A stretch of DNA of 64,000 bases from Reyranella sp. GTDB lineage: Bacteria; Pseudomonadota; Alphaproteobacteria; Reyranellales; Reyranellaceae. This document shows positions 25,326 to 35,621 of the stretch, piece by piece. The notes under the pieces are model-generated. The model did not search any database. It saw nothing but the letters and a program-made list of their open reading frames with translations, and was not told the origin of the DNA. The stretch covers positions 280,446 to 344,445 of the forward strand of contig NZ_JAFKJN010000016.1 of NCBI RefSeq assembly GCF_017305915.1, written 5' to 3'. A program made the position numbers and the translations under genes. Position 1 is the first letter of the stretch, and the number at the start of each line of letters is the position of its first letter.

Positions 25326-27656
25326 ATGGTCCACATGCCCGACGATTATCCCCGTCTGCCGCAGCGCCGCCCGGCGCTGCGGTCCGTGCCCTCCACCGAG
25401 CGCTACCTGCCCGCTGCTCCGGCACCGGTCGCGGCACGCCCGATCGCGCAGCCGGACGAGAGCCTGGCCGAGACCCTGCGCAAGCTGTGGCGGCGGCGGA
25501 AGATGATCGCGGCCATGACCATCCTGCTGGGCGGCACCGCGGCGGCCATCGCCTGGTCGATGCCGTCCTACTACTCCGCCGAGGCGCGCGTGCTGGTCGG
25601 CGTGCAGTCGCCTCGGGTGATGAACACCGAGGCGATCATCACCGACACCAGCCCCGACGCCGAGCGGGTGCAGAACGAGGGCTTCGTGCTGCAGTCGCGC
25701 ACGCTGGCCAAGATGGTGATCGACAAGCTCAATCTCGCCGAGAACGCTTCGTTCAATCCCGAGCTGCGCAAGCCGAGCCTCTGGTCGCGCATCTTCGACG
25801 TCGAGAAGATCCTGCCGTCCGAGATCAACGACTGGCTGAAGAAGCTGAAGACGAGCAAGCCGGCCGAGGGCAAGGTCCGGCCGATCGCCGACAACAGCCT
25901 CAGCCCGAAAGAAAACCAGCTGATCGACTTCTTCCTGTCCAAGGTCGACGTCTCGACGCTCGGGCGCAGCCATGTGCTGAGCGTCAAGGCCGACGCCCTC
26001 GATGCCGTCACCGCGGCCACGATGGCCAACACGCTCGCCGACACCTATCTCGACTACCAGCGCAAGGACAAGGTCGCGCAGATGGACCGGGTCGACAAGT
26101 TCCTGATGGGACGCGTCGCCGAACTGCGCGAGCAGGTCAAGAAGTCCGACCAGGCGGTCGAGGACTATCGCCGCCAGCACGGCCTCTACAAGGGCTCGGG
26201 CACCAACGGCAGCGTGACTGCCCAGCAACTGACCGAGCTCAACACCCAGCTGATCGCGGCGCAGACCTCCAAGGCCGAGGCCGAGTCGCGGCTCAACGAG
26301 GCGCAGCACATGAAGCAGTCGGCGGTCGGCAGCAGGGACACCGTGCCTGAGGTGCTGCGCTCGCCGCTGATCTCGCAGCTCAAGGCGCAGCAGGCCGATG
26401 CCGAGCGCAAGGCGGCCGAGATGGCGTCGATGTACGGCGACAAGCACCCGCTGCTGCGCGCCGCCCGTGCCGAGGCGGGCAGCGCCGCCTCCCGCGTCGG
26501 CACCGAGGTCGCCCGGACCGTCGAAGGCCTGCAGCGCGACGCCCGCGCCGCCGACGCCCGCTACCAGGCGCTGAAGGACAACTTCGAGAAGCTGAAGCAG
26601 CAGATGGGCGTGGTGAACGACGATTCGATCGGCCTCGAGGCGCTCGAGCGCGACACCACGGTCAACCGCAACCTGCTCGAGGCGATGCTCAACCGCGCCA
26701 AGCAGGCGACCGGCGCCGAGGAGATCCTGCAGGCCAACGCCAAGCTGGTCTCGCCGGCGGCGCCGCCGCAGGCCCCCGCCTATCCGCCCAAGCCGCTGAT
26801 CGCCTTCCTGGGCGGCGTCGGCGGCCTGCTGCTGGGCTGCGCCATCGCCCTGATGAAGGAAAGCGGCGACGCCTCGTTTCGCCGCGCCGACCAGGTCGAG
26901 ACCGTGACCGGCCTGCCCGTGCTCGCCATGGTGCCGCAGGTCAAGGGCCGCACGCCGCCCGCCATGCAGGTGCTGCGCGAGCCGACCTCGACCTACAGCG
27001 AGTCGCTGCGCCGCATCCAGATCGGCGTCGAGCTCTCCGAATCGCAGGAATCGCCCAAGACCATCCTGTTCAGCTCGGCGACGCCGTCGGAGGGCAAGTC
27101 GGTGATGGTGGCCTCGCTCGCCCGCCTGATGGGCAGCAACGGCCGGCGCGTGCTGGTGATCGACTGCGACTGGCGCAGCCCGCGCCAGCACCAGATCTTC
27201 CGGTGCCCGATCGGCGACGGCCTGGCCGGCCTGCTCGGCGACAAGGCGGTGGTGCTCGACGACATCCTGCATCACGACGCGATCTCCGGCGTCGACGTGC
27301 TGACCGCCGGCAACTGGAGCCCGCGCCAGGCGTATCTGCTCTCCTCGCCGCGCATGCGTCAGATGCTGGAGGCGCTGGCGCCGCACTACGACCACATCCT
27401 GCTCGACACCGCGCCGGCGCTGGTCACGGCCGACGTGCTCGCCCTGTCGCGGCTGGTCGACAAGGTGGTGTTCGTGGTGCGCTGGGCGCAGACCCGCCAG
27501 GACGCCGCGATCGAGGCGCTGAAGCAGATCATCGACGCCCAGGGCGACGTGGCCGGCGTGGTGCTGTCGCGGGTCGTGCCGCGGCAATACAAGCAGTACG
27601 GCCATCGCGACCCGTTCTACGAATACTCGCGGCCGATCAAGGCGAGCTTCGGCTGA
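25326..27656 (+). CDS. Wzc-like polysaccharide co-polymerase with BY-kinase domain
   Basis: 776 residues. After a proline-rich head come a membrane helix near 60-80, a Wzz/PCP chain-length domain with a long coiled-coil stretch (about 240-460) and a second helix near 500 (FLGGVGGLLLGCAIAL). The cytoplasmic kinase has Walker A (SATPSEGKSV), Walker A' (VLVIDCDWRSP) and Walker B (ILLDTAPAL). The C-terminus ends with a tyrosine cluster (QYKQYGHRDPFYEYSRP) suited to autophosphorylation. It controls polymer length and export with the Wza-like protein encoded immediately upstream. Its stop overlaps the next start (TGATG). Confidence 0.93.
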   Translation: MVHMPDDYPRLPQRRPALRSVPSTERYLPAAPAPVAARPIAQPDESLAETLRKLWRRRKMIAAMTILLGGTAAAIAWSMPSYYSAEARVLVGVQSPRVMNTEAIITDTSPDAERVQNEGFVLQSRTLAKMVIDKLNLAENASFNPELRKPSLWSRIFDVEKILPSEINDWLKKLKTSKPAEGKVRPIADNSLSPKENQLIDFFLSKVDVSTLGRSHVLSVKADALDAVTAATMANTLADTYLDYQRKDKVAQMDRVDKFLMGRVAELREQVKKSDQAVEDYRRQHGLYKGSGTNGSVTAQQLTELNTQLIAAQTSKAEAESRLNEAQHMKQSAVGSRDTVPEVLRSPLISQLKAQQADAERKAAEMASMYGDKHPLLRAARAEAGSAASRVGTEVARTVEGLQRDARAADARYQALKDNFEKLKQQMGVVNDDSIGLEALERDTTVNRNLLEAMLNRAKQATGAEEILQANAKLVSPAAPPQAPAYPPKPLIAFLGGVGGLLLGCAIALMKESGDASFRRADQVETVTGLPVLAMVPQVKGRTPPAMQVLREPTSTYSESLRRIQIGVELSESQESPKTILFSSATPSEGKSVMVASLARLMGSNGRRVLVIDCDWRSPRQHQIFRCPIGDGLAGLLGDKAVVLDDILHHDAISGVDVLTAGNWSPRQAYLLSSPRMRQMLEALAPHYDHILLDTAPALVTADVLALSRLVDKVVFVVRWAQTRQDAAIEALKQIIDAQGDVAGVVLSRVVPRQYKQYGHRDPFYEYSRPIKASFG

Positions 27657-28873
27657 TGTCGGAGCCCTCGCCGATACTCTTCGTCACCCGCTACTTCTGG
27701 CCCGAGCTGATCGGCTCCGCCCCCTTCACCAGCGATATCGCCGAGTGGCTGGCAAAGGAGGGCCGCCGGATGACCGTGCTGAGCGGACTGCCGCACTATC
27801 CGGGCACCACGGTGTTCCCGGCTTACCAAGGTCGGCGTGTCCCCTACGAGACGATGGGCGGCGTGACGATCGAGCGCGTGCGCTCCGGGCCGCCGCGGAG
27901 CACCTCGGCGGTGGGCCGCATCCTGAACGAGGCGGACTTCATGCTGCGCGGGCTGTGGGCGCTGCTGAGCGGCCGCATCAAGCGCCATCCGATGGTGCTG
28001 GCGCTCTGCCCGTCGATCCTGTGCGTGGCGTTGGCGCTGATGGCGCGGCGGCGCGACGGCTCGGTGATCGCCATCGTCCACGACATCCAGTCGGGCCTGG
28101 CCCAGCAGCTGGGCATGAACGGCGGCCGCATGGCCACTCTGATGCGCTGGGTCGAGCGCACGGTGCTGAACCGCGTCGACCTGGTGGTCGTGCTGTCGCA
28201 GGAGATGAAGGACCAGCTGCGCGGCATCGGCGTCACCGTGCCGATCGACGTCGTGCCGCTGTGGGTCGACACCGATCAGATCCAGCCGGCGGAGCCCGCG
28301 GCGCGGCCCGCGGTCAAGGTCCTCTACAGCGGCAATCTCGGCCGCAAGCAGGGGCTCGGCCAGGTCGTCGCCATGGCCGAGGCGCTGGCCGTCCGGCGGC
28401 CGGAGATCGAGATCGTGCTGCGCGGCAACGGCAACCAGGCGCAGGAGCTGATCGCCGAGATCGAGAAGCGGCACCTCGACAACGTACGGCTGGCCGAGCT
28501 GCAGCCCAACGAGGCGCTAGGGACCGCGCTCGCCGCCGGCGACATCCATCTCGTGCCGCAGAATCCGCAGGCCGCTTCCTTCGCCGTGCCGTCCAAGGTC
28601 TACAACATCATGGCCGTCGGCCGGCCGTTCGTGGCGACGGCGCTGCCCGACAGCACGCTGTGGCTCCTGCAGAAGCAGAGCGGCGCCTTCCTCTGCGTGC
28701 CGCCGAACGAGCCCTCGAGCTTCGCCGAGGCGGTGCTGAAGCTCGCCGACGACCCGCATCTGCGGGCCGAGCTCGGCCGGCGCGGCCGCGAGTTCGTCGA
28801 GCAGCACTACGCCAAGCCGCTGATCCTCAGCGCCTTCTCGAGTCGGCTGGATGCCCTGGTCGCCCAGCGATAA
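27656..28873 (+). CDS. glycosyltransferase, WcaI-like (GT4 type)
   Basis: 405 residues with a GT-B fold. The N-terminal half begins ILFVTRYFWPELIGSAPFTS and includes GLPHYPGT, which resembles colanic-acid WcaI proteins. The C-terminal nucleotide-sugar domain shows VLYSGNLGRKQGL and a 'FAVPSKVYNIMAVGRPFVAT' loop with the acidic/hydrophobic pattern of GT4 enzymes. It transfers a sugar to the lipid-linked EPS repeat; donor and linkage are unknown. ATG 27656 overlaps the Wzc stop by one base, so translation is coupled. Confidence 0.9.
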   Translation: MSEPSPILFVTRYFWPELIGSAPFTSDIAEWLAKEGRRMTVLSGLPHYPGTTVFPAYQGRRVPYETMGGVTIERVRSGPPRSTSAVGRILNEADFMLRGLWALLSGRIKRHPMVLALCPSILCVALALMARRRDGSVIAIVHDIQSGLAQQLGMNGGRMATLMRWVERTVLNRVDLVVVLSQEMKDQLRGIGVTVPIDVVPLWVDTDQIQPAEPAARPAVKVLYSGNLGRKQGLGQVVAMAEALAVRRPEIEIVLRGNGNQAQELIAEIEKRHLDNVRLAELQPNEALGTALAAGDIHLVPQNPQAASFAVPSKVYNIMAVGRPFVATALPDSTLWLLQKQSGAFLCVPPNEPSSFAEAVLKLADDPHLRAELGRRGREFVEQHYAKPLILSAFSSRLDALVAQR

Positions 28874-30071
28874 TTCCGCCGGACCGCGCAAGGTCCTGGT
28901 CTTCGAGCCCGACGCCGAAGGTCATTCCCAGGAGTGGCTGGAGCACCTGATCGTCTTCGCCGCCGAGCGCGCCGACCTGTCGCTCGCCGTGCTGGTGCCG
29001 CAGCCGTTGTTCGAGCCGTTGAAGCGTGCAGTACCACTCGGTGCGCTCGGCCGCATCCGCATCCTCGCCCTCACCCCGCGCGAGCGGGCGCGCTGCGTCA
29101 TGAAGCCGTTCACCATGGCGGCGTTGGCGCGCTGGTGGACGATGCGCCGCTACCTGGAGCAGACCGGCGCCGACCAGGGCTTCTTCCTCGGCCTCGATTT
29201 CCTCGCCCTGCCGCTCGCCTTCGGGCTCGGCGCCGGCGGCAAGGGCCTGTCGGGCATCCTGTTCCGGCCGTCGGTGCACTACGGCGACATCGGCCCCTAT
29301 GCGCCGAGCCGCGGCGAGCGCCTGCGCGACCTGCGCAAGACGATCCTCTACCGCGCCATGCTGCGCAATCCGGCGCTCGAGCGCGTGCTGTCGCTCGATC
29401 CGTTCTTCCCCGTCCACGCGCGGGCCCACTATCGCGGCGGCGAGAAGGTCGCGGCCCTGCCCGATCCCACTCATCCGCGCATCGAGCAGCGCACCAACCA
29501 CGTCCCGGCCGCCTTCCCCGCCGGCCGCACCGGCTTCCTGCTGTTCGGCTACCTCGCCGAGCGCAAGGGACCGCTGGTCGTGCTCGACGCCCTGCGCCAG
29601 CTTGCGCCCGAGATCGCGGCACGCACCGCCGTGCTGTTCGCGGGCCGCGTCGATCCCGCGCTGGGATCGGCGATCGAGGAGCGGCGCGCGGCGCTCGAGC
29701 GCGAGCAGCCCGGCCTGTGGCTGCGCATCGACGATCGGCGGCTGGACAGTGGCGAGCTTGCGGCCCTGGTGCGGCAAAGCGATGTCGTGCTGGCGCCCTA
29801 CCAGCGTTTCGTCGGCTCGAGCGGCGTGCTGCTGTGGGCCGCGCTCAACGGCCGGCCGGTCCTTGCACAAAACTATGGCCTGGTCGGGCGACTGACTCGC
29901 GAGCATCGACTCGGCCTCTCGGTCGATGCCTGCGCGCCGGCTGAAGTCGCGCGCGAGATGACGCGCATGGTGAGCGACGGACCGGCGCGCTTCTTCGATC
30001 CCGAATCAGCCGAACGCTTTGCTTCGGCACAGACTCCGCAGCGCTTCGCCTCGCTTGTGCTTTCGGTGTGA
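28851..30071 (+). CDS. glycosyltransferase (GT-B type)
   Basis: 406 residues overlapping the previous gene by 23 bases. The N-terminal half begins KVLVFEPDAEGHSQEWLEHL, and the C-terminal half shows FLLFGYLAERKGPLVVLDAL, followed by VLAPYQRFVGSSGVLLWAA, the typical donor-binding loop with a Ser-Ser-Gly turn in GT-B enzymes. No membrane segments are predicted. It presumably adds one sugar to the EPS repeat. The stop codon lies within an imperfect inverted repeat (30066-30100) that also contains the TTGATCAC motif of the next transcription unit. Confidence 0.85.
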   Translation: MPWSPSDNSAGPRKVLVFEPDAEGHSQEWLEHLIVFAAERADLSLAVLVPQPLFEPLKRAVPLGALGRIRILALTPRERARCVMKPFTMAALARWWTMRRYLEQTGADQGFFLGLDFLALPLAFGLGAGGKGLSGILFRPSVHYGDIGPYAPSRGERLRDLRKTILYRAMLRNPALERVLSLDPFFPVHARAHYRGGEKVAALPDPTHPRIEQRTNHVPAAFPAGRTGFLLFGYLAERKGPLVVLDALRQLAPEIAARTAVLFAGRVDPALGSAIEERRAALEREQPGLWLRIDDRRLDSGELAALVRQSDVVLAPYQRFVGSSGVLLWAALNGRPVLAQNYGLVGRLTREHRLGLSVDACAPAEVAREMTRMVSDGPARFFDPESAERFASAQTPQRFASLVLSV

Positions 30072-30100
30072 CCAAGCGCCAAGTCTTTGTTTGATCACAC
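30066..30100. promoter_or_regulatory. inverted repeat with TTGATCAC motif before the sugar-transferase gene
   Basis: GTGTGACCAA (30066-30075) and TTGATCACAC (30091-30100) are reverse complements except for one base, spaced by 15. The right arm holds the TTGATCAC octamer (30091-30098) seen upstream of three other EPS units. It ends 53 bases before the ATG at 30154. Either an operator or an attenuator-like stem is possible. Confidence 0.45.
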
Positions 30101-30153
30101 CACTTTGGGTTCGGACGGCCGATAGTTGGCGGCAAAAGGAGCGTTTTCCCCTC

Positions 30154-31566
30154 ATGCGCCAACGTCGTCTCAGAACGATCTCCGAATCGATCGTCAAGCA
30201 TCTCATCGCCGGCATCGATGCCGCGGCGCTGCTCGGCGCCGGCGTCGCCGCGATGCACTGGGATGCCGGCGGCGTCGACTGGCATCTCGCCGGCCTAGTC
30301 GTGCTGCTCGGCACGGTGCTGGCGCTGAACTTCCTCCATCTCTTCGGCGCCTATCGCTTCGACAGCTTCGCGCGCATCGAGGTCGCGGTCGGCCGCGTGC
30401 TGCTCGGCTGGCTGTGCGCCTTCGGCGTGTTGTTCCTGGCGACGCGCCTGTTCGAGCCGGTCAACGCCGCCGATGGGCCGTGGGCCGCCGCCTGGTTTTC
30501 CGCCGCCTTCGCCGCGATGGGCACCACGCGCTTCGCGTTGTGGCATCGCATGCGCGCCTGGAGCCGTGCCGGACGGCTCGGCGAGCGCGTGGCGATCGTC
30601 GGTGCGGGCCCCGTCGCGCAGCGCCTGCTGCGCAGCCTCGCGGCGCGGCCGTCGGACCTGCGTGTCGTCGGCGTCTACGACGACGAGGCCGAGAACCTGC
30701 CGCGCGCCTGCATGGGCTATCCGATCCGCGGCACCGTCGACGATCTCGTCACCGAAGCGCGCGAGCAGCACATCGACACCGTGATCGTGGCGCTGCCGCT
30801 CGCCGAGGACCGCGAGCTGGTCGAGACGCTGAACCGCCTCTGCATGGTGCCGGTGCATGTCCGGCTGTGTCCCGACGCCTTCGGGCTGCGGCTCGGCCAG
30901 GTCCAGGCGAGCTGCCTTGCCGGCCACACTTTCCTCAACGTCGTCGACCGGCCCCTGTGCGGCTGGCAGGCGATCGCCAAGGAGCTCGAGGACCGCGTGC
31001 TGGGCGCGCTGATCCTGAGCCTGATCGCGCCGTTGATGCTGGCGATCGCGCTGATGATCAAGCTCGACAGCCCGGGGCCGGTGCTGTTCCGCCAGAAGCG
31101 CTACGGCTTCAACAACCAGCTGATCGAGGTCTTCAAGTTCCGCAGCATGTACACCCACATGACGGACGCCGACGCCCAGCAGCTGACGCAGCGCAACGAT
31201 CCGCGCATCACCCGGCTGGGGGCGTTCCTGCGCCGCACCAGCCTCGACGAACTTCCGCAGTTCCTGAACGTTGTACGGGGCGAGATGTCGATCGTGGGGC
31301 CGAGGCCGCATGCGATGGCCGCCAAGGCGGGTTCGCTGCTCTATCAGGAAGCCGTGAAGTACTACGACGCCCGCCACCGGGTGAAACCCGGCATCACCGG
31401 CTGGGCCCAGGTCAACGGCTGGAGAGGCGAGACCGACACCGTCGAGCAAATCAGGAAGCGCGTCGAGCATGACCTTTACTACATCGAGCATTGGTCGATC
31501 CTCCTCGACCTCAAGATCATCGTCCGCACGGTCTGCGGCGGCTTCGCCGGCCAGCACGCGTTCTGA
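30154..31566 (+). CDS. undecaprenyl-phosphate sugar phosphotransferase (WcaJ/PssY type, polyprenol-linked initiating enzyme)
   Basis: 470 residues. The N-terminal half has several membrane helices and a CoA-binding-like Rossmann segment ([18 protein letters not shown]). The C-terminal sugar-transferase domain contains '[21 protein letters not shown]', [20 protein letters not shown] and GPRPHA, then [15 protein letters not shown], all standard for polyisoprenyl-phosphate hexose-1-phosphate transferases. It starts EPS repeat assembly on undecaprenyl phosphate; glucose or galactose is the likely first sugar. ATG 30154 follows AAAGGAG. An upstream extension to 30019 crosses the preceding gene and is not conserved. 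Confidence 0.93.
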   Translation: MRQRRLRTISESIVKHLIAGIDAAALLGAGVAAMHWDAGGVDWHLAGLVVLLGTVLALNFLHLFGAYRFDSFARIEVAVGRVLLGWLCAFGVLFLATRLFEPVNAADGPWAAAWFSAAFAAMGTTRFALWHRMRAWSRAGRLGERVAIVGAGPVAQRLLRSLAARPSDLRVVGVYDDEAENLPRACMGYPIRGTVDDLVTEAREQHIDTVIVALPLAEDRELVETLNRLCMVPVHVRLCPDAFGLRLGQVQASCLAGHTFLNVVDRPLCGWQAIAKELEDRVLGALILSLIAPLMLAIALMIKLDSPGPVLFRQKRYGFNNQLIEVFKFRSMYTHMTDADAQQLTQRNDPRITRLGAFLRRTSLDELPQFLNVVRGEMSIVGPRPHAMAAKAGSLLYQEAVKYYDARHRVKPGITGWAQVNGWRGETDTVEQIRKRVEHDLYYIEHWSILLDLKIIVRTVCGGFAGQHAF

Positions 31567-31582
31567 GCCCGGCCGGCCGCCG

Positions 31583-32782
31583 ATGCGCTGCCTGTGGCTC
31601 ACGCTCGCGGACCCCGAGCCGCGCCACAACGGCCAGTACGTCTATTCGGGCGGGTTGATCGATTCGGTGGCGGCGACCGGCAGCGAGATCGCCGTGCTCG
31701 GCCTGCGCCGCCCCGACTCGCCGCCGCGCCACAACGGCAACGGCTGCGACGCGCATGTCGAATGGCGCCTGCCCGGCGAGCCGCTCGACCCGCTGCAGTC
31801 GCGCTGGGGCAGCCTCGCCTCGATCCTGCCGCACACCGCCTATCGCTGTCGCACCGCGGCGATGCGCCACGGCCTGCACGAGCTGCTCGAGCAGGGCGGC
31901 TGGGACGGCATCGTGTTCGACGGCATCTCGGTCGGCTGGGCGCTGGCGCCGGTCCAGGAGTTCTATGCCGGCCGCGGCGAGCGGCCGCGGCTGGTCTACG
32001 TGTCGCACAATCACGAGGAGAGCCTGCGCCAGCAGGTCGCCGACAGCCAGCGCGAGTTCTTCCGCCGTCAGGCGGTGCGGCTCGACGCCGCCAAGGTGTC
32101 GCGGCTCGAGCGCGACCTCGTCGACCAGGTCGACTTCGTCACCGCGATCACGCCCGAGGATCTCGAGCTCTACCAGCACCGCCGCGGCAACAAGCCGATG
32201 GGCGTGCTGACGCCGGGCTATCGCGGCCGCAAGCTCGGCGAGCGCCGGCTCGGCGCCGAGCTGCCGCGCCGTGCCGCGATCGTCGGCAGCTTCGACTGGA
32301 TCGCCAAGCGCATGAACCTCGAGGAGTTCGTCGAGGTTGCCGATCCGCTGTTCGCCGCCGCCGGTGCCGAGCTGATGGCGGTCGGCATGGCCGAGGAGAA
32401 GTTCCTCGAGCGACTGCGTCATCGCACCCGCGCCAGCGCCTTCACCGGCACCGTGCCCGACGTCACGCACTACATGGACCAGGCGCGCATCGCCATCGTG
32501 CCCGAGCGCAACGGCGGCGGCTTCAAGCTCAAGGTGCTGGAGTACGTCTTCAACCGCCTGCCGGTGTTCGCGCTGCGCGGCTCGTTCGCCGGCGTGCCGC
32601 TGGTCCACGGCGAGAGCGTGATGCTCTACGACGACCACGAGGCGCTGGCCCGCGGCGTGCTCGACACGATCGACGACCTCGACCGGCTGAACGCCCTGCA
32701 GGAGCGCGCCTTCGCCGCCTGCCGCGACCGCTTCGACTGGGCGAGCCGCGGTCATCAGATCCTGTCGGTGATCACCTCATGA
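31583..32782 (+). CDS. glycosyltransferase (GT-B type)
   Basis: 399 residues. The N-terminal half opens MRCLWLTLADPEPRHNGQY and includes a 'LVYVSHNHEESLRQQVA' stretch; the C-terminal half has AAIVGSFDWIAKRMNLEEF, then 'IAIVPERNGGGFKLKVLEYVFNRLPVFA', a classic GT4 donor-binding segment. It probably extends the EPS repeat. The stop overlaps the start of the polymerase gene (ATGA at 32779-32782), so the two are coupled. It is 16 bases downstream of the initiating transferase gene. Confidence 0.88.
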   Translation: MRCLWLTLADPEPRHNGQYVYSGGLIDSVAATGSEIAVLGLRRPDSPPRHNGNGCDAHVEWRLPGEPLDPLQSRWGSLASILPHTAYRCRTAAMRHGLHELLEQGGWDGIVFDGISVGWALAPVQEFYAGRGERPRLVYVSHNHEESLRQQVADSQREFFRRQAVRLDAAKVSRLERDLVDQVDFVTAITPEDLELYQHRRGNKPMGVLTPGYRGRKLGERRLGAELPRRAAIVGSFDWIAKRMNLEEFVEVADPLFAAAGAELMAVGMAEEKFLERLRHRTRASAFTGTVPDVTHYMDQARIAIVPERNGGGFKLKVLEYVFNRLPVFALRGSFAGVPLVHGESVMLYDDHEALARGVLDTIDDLDRLNALQERAFAACRDRFDWASRGHQILSVITS

Positions 32783-34158
32783 GCGACACCTACGCCCCCT
32801 CCTACACGGCATCGACCTTCCGGCCGCAGCGGCTCGACGCGATCGACTGCGCGCTGGTCATCCTGTTCCTGCTCGGCCTCTATCTCGGCCTGGCGCTGCA
32901 GGTCACCGAGAAGGTGCCGCTGACCTGCGCGCCGTCGGGCTTCGCCGGCCTGTGGATGCTGTGGCGGCGGCGCGATGATATCCGCCAGAGCCATCTCGCC
33001 GGGCTGATGCTGGTGCTGCTGGTCTATATCGGCTCGATCATGTCGGCCCAGGCCATCAACTACCTGGGCAAGCGCACCACCGGCCTGCTGCAGCTCACCT
33101 ACTCGCTGATGATCGCCTACGGCATGTTCCTCACCCTGGTGCGCGCCGACCGCCGCCAGGTCGCGGCCATCCTGCTCTCCTTCTGCCTCGCCATCATCAC
33201 CGGCTGCATGCTCGAGACCTGGGCCGGCCTGCGCCCGGTCAGCGATTTCGTGCGCGCCAAGCTCTACAACACCGACTACGTCTACGACGCCGACATCCGC
33301 GACGAGATCCTGTACGGCAAGGTGCGGCCCAAGCTGTTCACGTCGGAGCCGTCGGCGGTGACCTTCGCCTACACCCACTATTGCGCGGTGTGGCTGGCGG
33401 TGAGCCCGTGGCGCTACAAGTACCTGGTCTATGCCGGCCTGCTCGGGCTGGCGATCATCGTGCTGCCCGGCCCGACCCTGATGCTGATGCTGCTGCTCGC
33501 CGTCCCTTACTGCCTGTTCCTGGCGGGCGGCGCGCGACGCACCTCGCCCTCCCGCATGGTCGGCGCCCTCGTGATCTCGGCCGTCATCGTCATCGTCGCC
33601 TATGCCGGCGGCAAGATGCTGTTCGCCGAGCGCCTGAACGAGCTGCAGGCCGGCAAGGACGCCAGCTTCTTCTACCGTTTCACCGGGCCGATGCTGGTCG
33701 CCTTCGACATGTTCAGGCATCACCCGTGGGCCGGCTCCGGCCTGACCGGCGAGCCGTTCATCGCCGACCGCGTGCTCGAGGTCTTCATGAACTCGGCGTC
33801 GTTCTCGTCGGCCTGGCGCATTCCCAAGGTCGCCGACGTGCTGACCAACTTCTTCTGGCTGCACTGGATCTATCTCGGCGCGGTGTGGGGCGTGATCGTG
33901 ATCGTGACGCTGAGCCTGTGGCTCAGGATGCTGGGTGCGGCGAGCATCCTCTACTGCTGGGCGATCTGGTCGGTGCTCGGCCAGGCCTCGGGCTCCTATG
34001 TCGGCCCGAAGACCTGGGCGGTGCTCCTGATCGGCGCCGCGACCGGCATCCTGGTCATCCGGCCCAGCGAGCGGGCGGCGCCGGTCGAGACGGCGCCCGC
34101 CGGGCCGCTGCTGCGGCCGATGCGACCACGCCTGCGGCTGGTGGAGGGCCGATCATGA
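32779..34158 (+). CDS. multi-pass membrane protein, Wzy/O-antigen-ligase-like polymerase
   Basis: 459 residues with about ten to eleven predicted membrane helices and a larger periplasmic loop around 145-195 (KLYNTDYVYDADIRDEILYG ... KLFTSEPSA) and a 'MFRHHPWAGSGLTGEPF' stretch in the second half, features shared by Wzy polymerases and WaaL-type ligases. In this locus a Wzy-type polymerase would otherwise be missing, which supports that role. Family sequences diverge widely, so assignment rests on topology plus context. The start overlaps the upstream stop (ATGA), and its own TGA overlaps the next ATG. Confidence 0.8.
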   Translation: MSDTYAPSYTASTFRPQRLDAIDCALVILFLLGLYLGLALQVTEKVPLTCAPSGFAGLWMLWRRRDDIRQSHLAGLMLVLLVYIGSIMSAQAINYLGKRTTGLLQLTYSLMIAYGMFLTLVRADRRQVAAILLSFCLAIITGCMLETWAGLRPVSDFVRAKLYNTDYVYDADIRDEILYGKVRPKLFTSEPSAVTFAYTHYCAVWLAVSPWRYKYLVYAGLLGLAIIVLPGPTLMLMLLLAVPYCLFLAGGARRTSPSRMVGALVISAVIVIVAYAGGKMLFAERLNELQAGKDASFFYRFTGPMLVAFDMFRHHPWAGSGLTGEPFIADRVLEVFMNSASFSSAWRIPKVADVLTNFFWLHWIYLGAVWGVIVIVTLSLWLRMLGAASILYCWAIWSVLGQASGSYVGPKTWAVLLIGAATGILVIRPSERAAPVETAPAGPLLRPMRPRLRLVEGRS

Positions 34159-35420
34159 CGACCGACAACGCTCGCCGCCTGATGCTCGGGCTGGGCGCCG
34201 GCGCGCTGGCGCTTTCTGCCCTGCCAACCCGCGAACCGGCGGCACAGCAGGCGCGGCCGCCGGAGCGCCGGATGCTGTCGGCCGCCGCCTACGGCAGCAA
34301 GGGCGACGGCACCAGCGACGACACCGCGGCGCTGCAATCGGCGCTCGACGCCGCCTTCGCGCCGAACGGCCCCGGCTTCCTCGAGATCCCGCCCGGCACC
34401 TATCGCATCAGCCGCACGCTGCGCATCGGCGCGGCCAAGGGCGAGACCCGCGACATCACCCGCCATCACGGCATCCTGGCGCACGGCGCGCGGATCCAAT
34501 CGGCGATCCAGGACGGCTCCAACGTGCTGCAGCTGGTCTGCCGCTCGACCATGCGCTTCCTGACCATCGAGGGCCTCGACATCCTGGGCGGCGGCCGCGA
34601 GGGCCACGGCCTCTACATCGAGTGCGAGGAGCAGGAGCACTATCTCTACAATTTCTGCCTGCGCGACCTCGTCGTGCAGGGCGTCGGCGGCGACGGCCTG
34701 CGCCTGATCGGCAACGTGTTCGAGGGCCAGCTGATCAACGTCTACCTGCGCGACAACAAGAAGAACGGCGCGAGCTTCGCTCATGGCTCCAAGGCCGGCA
34801 TCCTGTCGGCCATCCACGTCTTCGGCTCGGTGTTCGGCCAGAACGGCCAGTACGGCGCGGCGATGGTGCACGGCTGCTACGACGTCTCCTTCCACGGCTG
34901 CTACTTCCTGCTCAACGGCAAGGAGGGGCTGGTGGCGGAGAACGGCTGCACGCTGCTCTCCAACTGCGGCTTCGAGAACAACCACGAGAGCGCGCCCGAC
35001 TTCGCCAAGGGCGGCTCGGGCATCTTCCTGCAGAACTTCGGCACGCTGATCGGCTGCACCGCCTACTCGATGTTCAAGCAGAACCGGCTGATCCAGGCCT
35101 ATGTGGTGAGCCAGCTCGCCATGATCGGCTGCACCGGCTCGGGCGACGGCGGCGCTAGGGCTGCGGGCCTCGCCCGCATCGGCGGCGAGAAGAAGGCGCG
35201 CGCGGTGGTGATGTCCTGCCAGGGCGCGGTCGAGTACATGAACGGCTTCGAGGCGCTCGAGATCGGAGCCAGCGGCCAGGGCGGCGTGCGCCTCGCCTCG
35301 AGCTGGCAGAGCCCCAACCTGCTGCAGCTCGGCGACTACCGGCTGTGGGTCGACAAGTCGGGTAAGCTCCGGCTCAAGAATGGCGTGCCCCGCTCCGACG
35401 ACGACGGCTCGTCGACCTAG
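34155..35420 (+). CDS. secreted parallel beta-helix protein (pectate lyase-like / polysaccharide-modifying)
   Basis: 421 residues. The N-terminal signal looks like a Tat/Sec signal ending near ALPTREPAAQQA. The mature part opens MLSAAAYGSKGDGTSDDTAALQ in the style of pectate_lyase_3/GH28-like beta-helix proteins, and continues with repeated short turns such as GHGLYIEC, GDGLRLIGN and YGAAMVHGCYDVSFHGCYF. Family members are lyases, hydrolases or tailspike-like binders. Being last in the EPS run and coupled to the polymerase gene, it probably trims or modifies the polymer. A catalytic site cannot be fixed by eye. Confidence 0.85.
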   Translation: MTTDNARRLMLGLGAGALALSALPTREPAAQQARPPERRMLSAAAYGSKGDGTSDDTAALQSALDAAFAPNGPGFLEIPPGTYRISRTLRIGAAKGETRDITRHHGILAHGARIQSAIQDGSNVLQLVCRSTMRFLTIEGLDILGGGREGHGLYIECEEQEHYLYNFCLRDLVVQGVGGDGLRLIGNVFEGQLINVYLRDNKKNGASFAHGSKAGILSAIHVFGSVFGQNGQYGAAMVHGCYDVSFHGCYFLLNGKEGLVAENGCTLLSNCGFENNHESAPDFAKGGSGIFLQNFGTLIGCTAYSMFKQNRLIQAYVVSQLAMIGCTGSGDGGARAAGLARIGGEKKARAVVMSCQGAVEYMNGFEALEIGASGQGGVRLASSWQSPNLLQLGDYRLWVDKSGKLRLKNGVPRSDDDGSST

Positions 35421-35621
35421 CGGACATTCCGGTTGTCCGGCATCAGCGGACGGAATCCGGCCAACGCCGGACACCTCCGATGCCGATTCCATAAGAGTCT
35501 TCTCGAGAATCCGGGAATCCGGCCCCACCCCCCAGGCCGGACGCCGGCGGACGCGGCGGACTCGAGACTGCAATTGGTTCTCTCTGCACGGAACGCTGAG
35601 ATAGACGAAAGTTTCTTTCTG

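Noticed and set aside
25278..27605. 775-codon minus-strand frame
   Set aside because: Mirror frame of the Wzc-like gene with no recognisable motif.
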